64,000 nt of DNA, from contig OZ038423.1 in the NCBI GenBank assembly GCA_964036155.1, positions 67,595,249-67,659,248 of the forward strand. Reading direction: 5' to 3'. Below, piece by piece: positions 48,941 through 60,200 of this stretch. The translations under genes were made by a program, and so were the position numbers. Source of the DNA: Diploscapter coronatus. Taxonomy: Eukaryota; Nematoda; Chromadorea; Rhabditida; Rhabditidae. Positions within the stretch are counted from its first letter, which is position 1. Every line of letters begins with the position of its first letter. The notes beneath the pieces are model-generated. The model was not told the DNA's origin, made no database searches, and was given only the letters and a program-made list of their open reading frames with translations.

Positions 48941-49617
48941 TCGGAAGATTGCAATAATGTATCAAATTTTTGATCACTGAATCATTCGGGCTGAAATGTC
49001 AGAATGTGTTTTTGATTATGAGAACAGTTCCTAAATCTGTTTAGGAATGAAATTTGTTTCCCTTCCGGATGTCCCCAGAAAGGTTGGTTCCAAAAAGTGT
49101 TTATTCAACACAAGTCGAGACTTGATCGACTCCCAAGATTTACCTTGAGTAACTGGGTTAAAAACCGACGAGTTCAGTGTGGTACAGATATTAATACAGG
49201 TTTCGCGTTGCATGACAAACGATATTGCAAAACGCTTTAGTCACATAATGAAATGCTAGAGAGTGCAGATAGGCAGTGGAAATGGCGCGAACAGAAAGAA
49301 TGGTGTGAGCTGTTTCGAAAGTGGGAAAAAGTGAATGGAAATAGAAGAGAAGAATAGTCACATAGTCACTTTGTCAGTAGATTGAAAAGGGAATTGATTT
49401 TTGGCGCTTTTTTCTTCAATCAAGCATAGACTAACGAAAATATGAAATTAGTATATTTGAATAATAGTGTGCATGTTTATGAATTTGTAAAACATGGTAA
49501 ACGATATTACGTATTCGACACGGGTTTCCAGGTTTGAAAATTTGACTATCTGAATTTCATATCATTCGCATGCCTGTATTTTTCCTTTTCTTTATCTCTT
49601 CAGTTTCATATTCACCC
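48941..49617. other. Intergenic
   Basis: AT-rich. I see no gene or repeat that I can support. Confidence 0.45.
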
Positions 49618-49812
49618 CATTTTGGGGTGTGGGCCGTGTCCAGCTCTAGTGCCACGCTGGAACGACCCGTGACCGGCCGGAGCAAGCCCCGGTTCCGATC
49701 AAGCCTCCAAAAATCAAACAACCTTAACTCTCCTCAATTGAGGAGATATCGAAGGTTAATTCGATAAGAACAGTTACTAACTTTGATCTTAGCCATAAGG
49801 CCGAGAAGCGAT
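49618..49812 (-). ncRNA. U2 spliceosomal snRNA (variant or pseudogene copy)
   Basis: Read on the minus strand from 49812, the sequence begins ATCGCTTCTCGGCCTTATGG, the U2 5' end and stem I. It continues with GCTAAGATCAAAG, CTGTTCTTATC, the stem II region, a good Sm site (GATTTTTGG, near 49710), and GC-rich stems III and IV ending near 49618. The length of about 195 nt is normal for U2. The oddity is in the branch-point-recognition segment: the near-universal AAAGTGTAGTATCTG reads AAAGTTAGTAACTG here, one base shorter with GTAGTA altered. The 3' stems look well paired, so the copy is not grossly decayed. The promoter (PSE) could not be identified with confidence. Confidence 0.88.
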
Positions 49813-52640
49813 GTCAAGCATCTGACAATTGGAGCAACATTCTGACATAGTGAAATATGAGAGAAGGTATTCACCACCACATCCAAAGCAATGCATGATA
49901 GAAGTGACTGGCCATGGAAGTGTTGAGAATAAATAGTGTTGGTGTACTAGAGAGCTAGAGACATTGTAGGGCACTGGGACACTATTTCACAATCACTATT
50001 AAGACCATTCATAGATTTTTATAGTGATTAGATGCTATTAAAATTTTTAAATTCGAATAAACTCAAAATAAAATTGAATTATATGAAATTATGTGAGATA
50101 AAACTGGAACCAGAATTGAATTGTTTGAATCTACGACCCTACGAAATTTCTTTATAATATTAGAGCGACTAATGAGGAACGTTCTTATATTTTTGGAGTA
50201 AAATGGCAGAATGAAGATATGCAAATTGGAATATTCGGGATATTGAAACGGTATTACCAGAGCTTTTTCATCTATTTCATATTGCGTCCCGTTCCCCTCA
50301 GCAAGTCTCTTTCAAAGACAATTAAAAGTATGCAAATTAAAAAAGTCAAAAATGCGTATTCACACTTTGAGTTTGTTGTTTACCTACCTTGTAGATAAAA
50401 ATGAGTTCGAGAAGACTTTCCAATAGCCCGAACATCTAAGTAACACTAATATCTGTTCATAGATATGGTTTTTACGCCGAAAGAATAGCCATGAAAAGTA
50501 TGTTTGCGGGGCCTACTTACAAAATCCATTTTTGTAACGCCCTCGAAAAAGTACAGCATTTTTTGCTGGTCCAGGTCTCTCGACTTCGACTTCTGTGTGT
50601 AAATTTGACACCACGTCTCTCGGCTCTCGGTTCGACTTTGTGGGGCAGCAGCCGGGCAGTTGTTTGGAAGCTGGCTAGCCGACGAAGGGCTGCAAAGAAA
50701 AATGAAGAAGAAGAAGCAAATCTAGCTTCTTCTTTTCACTCTTGAGCTCGTTTCATCACTTATCAGTTCACACCTTTCGACGACCATTTATCACATTTTT
50801 CTGCAAAGTTTTCATTTTTGCGCTTACATTCTTTTCTGGTTTTTTAAGTGGCAATATTTGTTGGAAGCTTTATTTCAATGAGTCGGAAATATCGCACTTT
50901 TCAAATTTTCAGCTCTTCCACCGATATGATCCCATGGAGAATTTTTATTCTATTTTTAGATAATAATTGCCCACTCATCTGACAAAGAACTGAATATCTG
51001 TGCAATATTTTATCATTTGACTGATCTTGAAACCTTTTCGCTTCTAGCTTTAAGCACTACCATTTTTTCATCCTTCGGTTCCTCGCAATTTGTCACTTTG
51101 ATCGCCGGTGGGATTTTTATCGCCCTCAAAATTTTCCTTTCGGCAATTATCCGAAGGGTCGGATGCGAGTTTTCTGCTCGTTTGTTACAGCGCCCAGCGA
51201 GTTTCTAATTACTTCAAAACACACCTAAGACCACTCCCACATTGTTTCCTTTTACTCGATACAAAATTTTCTAGTTTTGTACTATTATAAATTTTATTTA
51301 AGTTGCTTCTGAAAATTGTTTTTTTTTAAATAAATCTTCCCCAGGGATTATGCGTAAAATGGTCATGAATAATTCCTGTTCAATTGGCTTTATTCCTTTT
51401 GAAACATAAATAAAAACTCGCGTTTTCGAAACTTTCCTAAGATTTCGTCTCGCAATATCCGATGTAAACTAGATGACTAATTTTTTTTTATAAAATGGTG
51501 CAGTTTACCAACTCTGATCAAATATCATTCTCTTCATTTCAAACCTAAAATTCTCTGAAATTTATCTTAAAACTTTCATTGTTGATTTCATTATTCGATT
51601 GATTTATCATGAATTTTGCCACGTTATTTTTCTCCATGGTCCTCGATTAGCTCTCTTCGATTTTGATTTTCATGGGGTCTCGATCGGCTCGCATTTCTTC
51701 ATCAATTCAGCTCCAATTCATCGATCAATCTGACACTTTTTATCCTCAAAGCAAAAGCTGAAAATCTGAAATATCTGGGCAAAAATTTCAATCTGCCAAG
51801 TGCATGCAGAAGGATGAATAATGGCACGAAATAATAGAAACTAGAAAACTTTAAAACTGGAATTTTGAAGAATGAGAAAGTCTGAGCCGGTTTTCTAAAG
51901 ATACGCTTTATCACAATGATATTCCCGAGGTTATTTTTCTCTTGCTTAGATCAAATTCTCCAAGATTGATTACATTTCAAAATTTCTGAAAGAACATAAT
52001 GCTTATAGTTGTTCATTCTTCAAAAGTTTGAAATATTGTCTTATTCTTGAAATAAGTCAACATTTTCTTGCTACGTTTCAAAATAAAATGTCATCCTAAA
52101 ATATCAAGACTTAAAAACTTTTATCTAATCCATCTGGCGTTCATGCTCTTGGATTCAGTTTTATGTTTTATGCGATTCAAAGAAATAGCATTGGTACTCT
52201 GAGATTTTAGAGAACTCCTCAAAGTTCATACTTTTTCGCGAGAATTGATTCAGATGAGTCAAGAATCTCGAATTTCTCCAGTGAACTTCTCAAAAATGTG
52301 TCTTGGCTCTGTTACGTATTTTTCTAATTTTTTCCTGACTTGATCAAGTTCAACTGTTATTCAATGCCGGTTTTTATCCGTTCCTAGAAATTCTAGGAAA
52401 ATTTTCATTTCATGCTGATACATAGTTAGGTAGAGACTGATGCGTTGTCAAAAATAATGCAAAGGATATTCAGTGATCCGACTTTTCATAATTTTTGCAA
52501 ACGTCTAGAAAATCTTGAATTTCAAACGAAACATTGATTATTTAAAAATTCCTCTCAGGTTTTTCCGATATCTACTTATCATTATTTCAAATCCTTATCG
52601 TAGACTTTAGGTTTTTTTCGGTTTTTTTAAACAATTTTGT
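49813..52640. other. Large intergenic region
   Basis: About 2.8 kb with no supported exon. A GC-richer island lies at about 50560-50720. It is followed by a short hairpin formed by gaagaagaagc and gcttcttctttt (50704-50735). This could be an upstream promoter or 5' exon of a flanking gene; I cannot assign it. Confidence 0.4.
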
Positions 52641-52644
52641 TCAG
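52638..52644 (+). promoter_or_regulatory. Probable spliced-leader trans-splice acceptor
   Basis: The sequence ttgttcag ends at 52644, immediately before the ATG at 52645 that opens a signal peptide. No upstream exon is visible. Confidence 0.55.
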
Positions 52645-55600
52645 ATGCATAACTTATTGGTATGCATATGGTTGTATCTCAACTTGCGATTTTCATTGGG
52701 CCAAGAACTGCTCGATAACCCACGATGCAACCATTACCCAGATCGAGGAACCTGTGAGACGAATTTCGAAGTCAAATGGTGAGATAATTGAATTTTCGAT
52801 TTTCCTGAGTGTATCAATGATTGAAAAATGTAATTGGATAAGAAATATTTTCAAGCTTATTCAAGCAAATTTTTGAATTATCATGAATTCTAATGCTCTA
52901 CGAATTCATCAAAATCAAAGTGAAATGCATTGAACATTCATTTTGTTAAAGCATAACTTTTGAATGTAAGCGCACATTTTTCACGGATGCAATCTTAGAT
53001 GACATAAACAAAATCTTGAAATTATATTTTAAAAGTAAGCAAATTTCCAGGTACTATGATCGATATGATCATCGGTGTCGGCGATTTTTCTACGGCGGAT
53101 GCGACGGAAATGAGAATCGGTTCAACTCGTTAGAGGGTAAGAAATTCTCAAGTCATGTTATTTTTGCTGAAGTAACCTTCGATGTAATGCCTTTTTACAA
53201 TACCGTTTTACCAAAAACTTATTTGAAACAAATTTTAAATATTGTTTAGAGTGTTCCGCTCAATGCCACTACCAGCCCCGGTCTAATCGTGACCGATGCT
53301 TCCAACCTCACGATCCGGGAAACTGCAATGCTGACATTGAACGATGGTTTTTCGACATGCACAAGAAGCAGTGCGTTTGCAGGTATGCTTTATTTTATAA
53401 TCCTGTATAAGATTCCAAATATCAACATCATAGAATATTGCTTGATGATGATTATTATTATTATTATTATTGTTTGAAACGTAAATGTTTGATCGTTTAT
53501 AAAACAAACTAGTTCAACTCTATACTTACACTGCACTAGTCAAATTGATCCAATGGGTGTGTTGATGAAAGTGACTTTTCTTAAATCATATCTTATTTTT
53601 CTTTGGATAATGTTGAATAATGTCTGATTTCAGTTATTGGACAGGATGCTCATCCAATGACAATCTCTACTACTCGTTCAATCACTGCATGCTGATTTGC
53701 GGCGAGTACGCGGAGATCAAGACGCCTGGAATCGACGAGAACTATTGGGGGAAGTTGAATGTATGATTTTAAAGTTTTTCTTTTAAGGAAATATTATCTG
53801 AACGCTAGAACTCAATCGGTCAAGTTACAATATTTTCAAAGTATTTTATGATACTTTGAAGTCGACCTCAGAAACAGGGCTTAAAATCTTTACATTTTTA
53901 TGACACTGACACTGAAATTTCAGTGTCAAACACTTTAGGCCCTGCTGCGGAAATCATTAAAATGGTTTCAGGGCACAATAATGTCTCCCGAATCTCAGCG
54001 AGTCTTCCAAAACCCGCCAGTCGGAAATTACGACCAGGGCATTTACAGCGTCAGTGTCCCGGTGGACGATCCCCGAATTCATTCGCATCAGCATGTAAAT
54101 TCGACTTCTTTCAAAAATGCTGGGCTAAAATGTTGTGTATTTAACCGGAAAGAATTCTTCAAAATCTATCATTCAGCTATTCTTTTCACTTTATTAGCTA
54201 TCAAACTATCGATATTTTTTATAGTTTAAAGATAATTGTGTTTTGAGCTATCCTATCGAAAGACATTTTCTTCGAAAAATTTAAGTCAGCTCACCCTTCG
54301 AACGATCAGAAATACGACGATGCGTTGCAAGCCGCTGAATATGAAGATGACAAGTACGACAATCCGAATTTGAGCAAGAAGCGAGCAGCGGTGAAGAAAG
54401 TCTACGTCTCGCATGCCGATGATATTCAGAGAGTAAGATATATTAGGTTGATGCATTCCTGTTTTCCGTTTTTGATATGTGTACTTTGCTCCCTCCCCTT
54501 TGCGGCCGACCGCGACAAAAACCACTGTGCTCTATAATATAAACAACTTGTCCCTCCCTCTTATCAGTCGCAGTGCCACAACCAGCTAGTGAGCAGTCTA
54601 GTTCCCACAATGCCCCATCGATTCCACCCAAACAGTGTCCACATACGCAACGTAATGTTATTTCTCTTCCTCTCTGGCACCAAACCACCCGAGACCCACC
54701 GTCAACTGGCCCGAGTATATCCCCAGGAAGTCCCCTCCGAGCACACAGTACGCAATTGGTTCAAACGATTCGAGGCCCACAACTACAATCTCGAAGACGA
54801 GGAGAGGTCGCAACCTGCACGAGTGATGGATTTGGATTTGCTGCGCAGCACAGTCGAAGGGGATCCATTCGCTACTACGCGAGAAATGGCGCAGACTCTC
54901 GGAGTAGACAGGCAACTGTCGTTCGATGACTGAAGAAGCTCGGCAAGGTACGAAAGTTGGGCCGTTGGATTCCCCACGTCTTGAGCGACAAAAACAAGAA
55001 TTGTCGAGTTGACACAGCAATGAGTCTTCTTACATACGAAAGGACGACGGCCTGGCTGGACAATCTCATAACGGGAGATGAGAAATGGATCGTCTACCAT
55101 CACGTTGTGAGACGTGCCCAGTGGGTGGACAAGGAGGATCAGCCGGAACCCGTCGCCAAAGACGAAACGCACCAGAAGAAGGTGATGCTATCCGTATGGT
55201 GGGGCGTCCAAGGCCCCATCTACTGGGAGCTGCTACCCGAGGGTACGACGATCACGGGTGATGTCTACGCTCGCCAGCTGAGAGACTTGAAGGCTCACGT
55301 CCAATCCACTCCCTGGCTACGAGGTCGTCTTCACTTTCTCCACGACAACGCCCGCCCTCATGTGTGTAAACAAGTGAAAAAGGAGCTGACAACGTTCGGA
55401 TGGCACATTGTACCCCATGCTCCCTGCTCGCCCGACATGGCACCTAGCGACTACTGGCTCTTCTCGGACATGCAGCGAGTCCTTGGCGAGACACACTTCA
55501 AGAACCGCGCGGAGGTCGACGCATGGTTGAAGACCTACTTCGCCTCCAAGCAGCCCGCTTGGTACGGCGAGGGAATCCGTAAGCTGCCTATTCGCTGGCA

Positions 55601-56524
55601 GAAGACTGTGGACAGCGATGGCGAATATTTCATCTAGTATCCTTGTTAGCCAATAAAGTTATGTTCTGTTGAACTGTTTCGCACAAATCGGAAAACAGGA
55701 ATGCATCAACCTAATAGTTTCAAATAATTGTAAAAATGTGGAACATTTGGAGGCTTATAATCTTTGAAACCGAAGTTTGGCCCGTAAAATTTGCAAAAAA
55801 AAATGACGTAATTTGAGACGCCGTTAGAGATTTAGATAAGTTTGAAAGTAAACTTGATATTGTTGAATCATCTTCTCATCGTATGTATTTGAAATAATTT
55901 ATTCTATATGCTTTAAAAACTCTAAACACATTGTTGACTTCCTGAATATCTAATGCAATGTCGGCATTCGTAGGAATATTCATATTATTATTCAAATTCA
56001 TTCCATTCCATTCCATCTCATATTCATGTTCAGGGCTTTGCGCGGTCCAAATAAAAGTGAAGCCGAACCGAGAATTACTACTGCAAATCTTGAACCAACT
56101 CAAATCGAACCAACTAAAAATGCAAATAAGTCGAGCCTATTCAAACCGCGCAAGTCCCTGTTCACGTCTTTCAATAATTTATCATATCATCGATTATTTC
56201 TAGATCATTGAACACACTTTTCTTATTATAAACAATTCTCAGCGCAAGAAGCGGATGCGTCGTTCTCGCGACCTGCACTTCGAGATGGAACACAGCCACG
56301 TATCCCGTCAGACCCATCATCCAGGCCGTCTTCAGATCATCCACCGACAGGTCCACGTACCATCAGTCACCTACCAGATCGTCCCCGTCCACTATCCGAT
56401 TCATAACAACTTTGGCGGTCTTGACTTCTATCACCATTTCCACCACAGAAAAGAGCAAAGATACCAGCACCACGCTAACCACATGGCTAATTTTGAGATG
56501 GAGTTTCAGCATGGCAAGAAATGA
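52645..56524 (+). CDS. Secreted protein with two Kunitz domains (may continue past an exon-end TGA)
   Basis: Exons 52645-52778, 53051-53136, 53250-53382, 53634-53760, 53972-54094, 54286-54432 and 56243-56524 join in frame to about 343 residues. Signal peptide at about residues 1-20 (MHNLLVCIWLYLNLRFSLGQ). Kunitz 1 is at about residues 28-78 (CNHYPDRGTC, YYDRYDHRC, FFYGGCDGNENRF, EECSAQC). Kunitz 2 is at about 90-143 (CFQPHDPGNC, WFFDMHKKQCVC, GCSSNDN, CMLIC). Both have six cysteines; the presumed P1 residues after the second Cys are Glu and Asn, which is not the trypsin-inhibitor type. Exon 6 to exon 7 encodes a polybasic run (QRRKKRMRR), a likely furin-type site, then a His-rich segment. The frame ends at TGA 56522-56524, directly followed by a usable donor (gtgaat). 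Downstream exons (57290 on) fit in phase 0, so this may be the first half of a larger gene. The intron 54433-56242 carries a mariner element. Confidence 0.8.
54443..55714 (+). mobile_element. mariner-family DNA transposon in an intron
   Basis: Perfect 26-bp terminal inverted repeats (54443-54468 and 55689-55714, beginning ttaggttgatgcat) are flanked by TA on both sides (54441-54442 and 55715-55716), the target duplication of Tc1/mariner elements. The length of 1,272 bp and ttaggttg ends are typical of mariner proper. GC content and codon use are clearly higher than in the surrounding host intron, as expected for a recent invader. It lies 10 bases inside the host intron's 5' end, leaving the donor intact. 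Confidence 0.93.
54589..55637 (+). pseudogene. mariner transposase, broken by a frameshift and a stop
   Basis: The N-terminal part (helix-turn-helix DNA-binding region, 54589 to about 54910) and the catalytic part (54957-55637) lie in different frames. Between them, around 54912-54930, the frame shifts once and the downstream frame also carries a TGA. The catalytic part keeps the mariner D,D34D triad: GDEKW, HDNARPH and SPDMAPSDYWLF, with 34 residues between the second and third Asp. Family blocks (GRWIPH, LHDNARPH) are otherwise well preserved, so inactivation looks recent. This copy should not make full-length transposase, though its ends could still be mobilised by an active relative. Confidence 0.88.
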
Positions 56525-57289
56525 GTGAATTTTCTAGATGTATTGTTGATTGGAAAGCAAAGTCGATATATCCATGCAGCAGTAATTAAAAATCGAATTT
56601 GGAGCGAAATAGCGAGTCCCCTAGAAGAGAGAAACGAGACGAATAACGTAATTTTTGAATATCGACGTTCTCTCCAATCAGTAATAGAATTTTTCATTTT
56701 TACTTCTCTCTTGAATTTTTGATGTCGTGAAGGTTCTAAATAACGTTGATATTGATTTTGAAATTTCGAAAAACGTGGAATTATATTAACAACCGCTGAA
56801 GAGGAAGAGTCGAATGCAAGTTTATGAAAATTAATTTCATGTTTTCTGAAACATATGTAGACACTTTTCAAGTAAATAATGTATTTAGAAATTCTATCAC
56901 TGTGTTGCTTTACAAGCACATTTTTGAGTCCTCAAAGGACGCTAAATTTGTAACAATCTTCGCAATTATTAGATTTGGCTAGAAATTTTAGATGTGCTTC
57001 AAACTTTCAATCGTTCTAGATGGAAAATTGAATTATTATTAATAGAGCTTTTCGTTTACATAGTTCATCAGAATAGTAATGCTATTTTAGACATTCTATC
57101 GCTATTTTCACTGCCTTTTTAATAAAGTTTGGTAAATTCTATCTTCAAAAAGCTTCCCTATCCCAAGCTCCTCCTATCATTGGGTTGCAGATTATTTCAG
57201 CTCTATCCCATCCTAGCTAGACTTTCAGAAATCAGTTATTAAAATTATTTTCCCAAATTCCCCCATCCAAGAATAAGTTTTAAATTCAG
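56525..57289. other. Intron or intergenic sequence
   Basis: Begins with a splice-donor-like gtgaat right after the TGA and ends with a good acceptor (taaattcag, 57289). An aataaa near 57120 could be a poly(A) signal for a transcript ending here. The sequence therefore fits both readings: one long gene or two genes. Confidence 0.5.
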
Positions 57290-60200
57290 TCTCCGAATCA
57301 AACTCCCGATATCAGCCTGAGTGAGTTCGACCAGTTCACGAATACGTTGTCTGAGCAGACTGAGCAGAACGGGAACAAACCGGTCGTGAGGACGCTTATT
57401 CAAAATGGTCCGATCGGGGCTCAGGAAGTTCCGGTCGAAATGGCGCAACAGCTGAGATATTATGAATACAATACGCAAACTTCACCCGGACCAAACAAGG
57501 CAATGGGCGATAAAACGTACGTTTCTTCGGTTCTGTGTCGAAAATGAAGCTTTCAATTGAAATTTTGGCAACGTTAGACTATTGACTGCATTTCCAATAA
57601 AGATAGTTTATTGAAAAAAAAAACTTCTTCAATTAAGACAATTTACTTTTAGCTATCAAAACTCATGGAACAACAATCACATGCACCAGAACAAGTACCT
57701 CGTTTCGATGAATCATGACAATTCGATGAACTATAATCAGGTACTTATTTTGTTTCCATTTTACTATTGTCTACGGCCAATTACTTGAGACAAAATAAAA
57801 GGAACGAAAATTTAATGCATGAAAATTATCGCGTTATTTGCAGACGAATAAACGATATCTCATCGATTGGAGTAATACACTTTGACGACTATTCGACATT
57901 ACGCAATGCACACTTTGCATATTCGAATTTTTAAACCGTTTATTTGGTCTCAAGTTATCGGCCATTGATAATATCACAAGTTTTGAAATCTTAACAATTT
58001 ATCGCTTTCTCAAACGTATCACAAAAACTTTAAGAACCATATTTTATTTTTAGAACTACAACATGAACTCCGAGTTCCGTCAACTTCCCTCGCCAACAAT
58101 GTTGCCTTCGACAATGCGGAAGAGGGTCAAAATGATCCAGAAGGCGAAAATCCCGCCCAGAAATATCATGAGCGAGCGACCCAGGGAGGCAAGGTTTTTC
58201 ATACTTTGTTACTTTTGGTCTTAAAATATCGAGCTAAGAATCGAAGAAGATGATCATTTTAGGATGATAGCTATGATAGACAATGGTATCCACAGCAACA
58301 GTCATCAAATTATGATAGCAGATCGCGAATTCAGGTATGTTTTAAAATTCGTGAAAATCATCTAGGAAGCCTATTTCGCAAATTAGTCGACTATTTCTAA
58401 AAATTCATTTAAACATCGTTAATAATATGTTTCAGAGTATAATAACTTCGTTTCCATAGTTTTACCAGTAATTGTTTCTCTGCGATGTCTGCAAATTGTT
58501 TCTAATAAAAATTTAAAAATCAAGTTCAGGACCAGCAGCAAGAGGTCGCTCGTCATTATGCCCAAACTCTACCAGCGAGGATCAAGGTTAATAATCAACA
58601 GGTAAAAATGTTCTCGAGAAATATTTTTAAACCTAAAATTTAGGCCCCATCCCAGGCTCTGCTCGACGAATACAAACATCATTTCGAGGAACATCGAGAA
58701 AAGCTGAAAAGGCAATTGGAATCCCAGTTCCCCAACTACAAGATCATTCTCGAACCGGAAATTGAAACGTTCACAAAGCCGGATGGGAATCAGGTTCGTA
58801 GTAACTTATTTATCGCAATAGAAGAATTCCATATTTAGCCAAATTGAAGGAAACTTTCCTTTTTGAGAAACTTGAAAAAAAAATCTTCTATTTTATGTTT
58901 CAGCTTAAATACGGTAGAAACTAAAATTTAAGTAGGCGATATTCTATATAAGAAGTTATTTATAAAAATCGAGTTTTTTATAAAGGGGGGTGGTACCCAA
59001 GAAATCGACCCTCAAATTTCGAGTTCATTTATTATCCCTGGGGGTTTTCGACCACGCTAATTACGAATATGACGGTTAAAACCCGATCCGACCACTTGTT
59101 CCGCATGTTCCGGGAGGTCCGCATCTGGTAGTTCCATAAAATTCTATTTTCGTTATTCGGCATGAGAAAAATTCAAATTCGGTATCAAAATGCTCGCAGA
59201 GACCATCTGAACACGATTCTGTAAAGACCTCGTCGGAATGATACCGAATAAGGAAGTTATGATGAACATAGTGAAACATATGGAAAATGTCATATTAAGT
59301 TTTCGCTTGTTTTAATTTTCTATTTTTTAAAAAGCCTCAGGTTCCGTGAGTTATTTATACCGGGAAGTAGTCCAGGTCTTCTAGTTTCTGGAACACTTGA
59401 CCGTTTTCCTATAGACTGCCCGCTAGAGAAGAAATGCCACTTCTTCGAAGAGTTGTCATGACTCATTTTTGCCTTGTTTGATTTGAAAAATTCAGAACTC
59501 CCATAATTCTAAACCAAATTCGATAATTCTTTTTTTATTCGATAGAATTTAATCCCTAGATTATTAGGCAATAAAATACGAATTTTTTGAATACCAATTT
59601 CTGCAGAAATGCGCATTTTTCGCGTATTGATTTCGTACTTTTCGATCCGTACTGTGTTTACGCGTAAATGACGTTGGAAAAATTCGTCCTTCCAGTATGT
59701 TGCGTAGATGGACATGGTGAACAAATTTATTCCAGGACCGACCTCGAATTCACATTTGTATGAGCTCCAGAATTTTTTAAAGTTCGATGACCAATTATTG
59801 CAAAGTGCCTTTAGGGCAGTAAATTTCAAAAATTCATAGCTTCCTTATTTCTGAACCAAGTTGAATGATTCTTTTTTTATTTTGTAGATCTTGAGTAGGA
59901 GAATAAATTCTAAATATAAAGAAAATTTTTAGAAATTAATTTTGGCGGAAGAAATTAGCCTAAGTTACCCTATATAGCCGTACTGTGTTTACAAGGGTAA
60001 TGTGAGTTAAAGTTGGAATTTTCAATAAAATCTTGTAGAGCTCTTCAAATTGAGCAAATTGTATCCAGAATTTATTCTAGAATGTGCACACACAGGGAGA
60101 TATGATTTTTTGAAAATTTCTGTCAAAACGGTATTATGCTGAATTTGGCTGTCGAACTTCAAAAAATTCTGGAGTCCCAACGGTAATGAATCCAGGGTAG

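Noticed and set aside
54573..55172. Several overlapping frames on both strands in the mariner element
   Set aside because: Shadows of the GC-rich transposase sequence; only the two segments with mariner motifs were kept.
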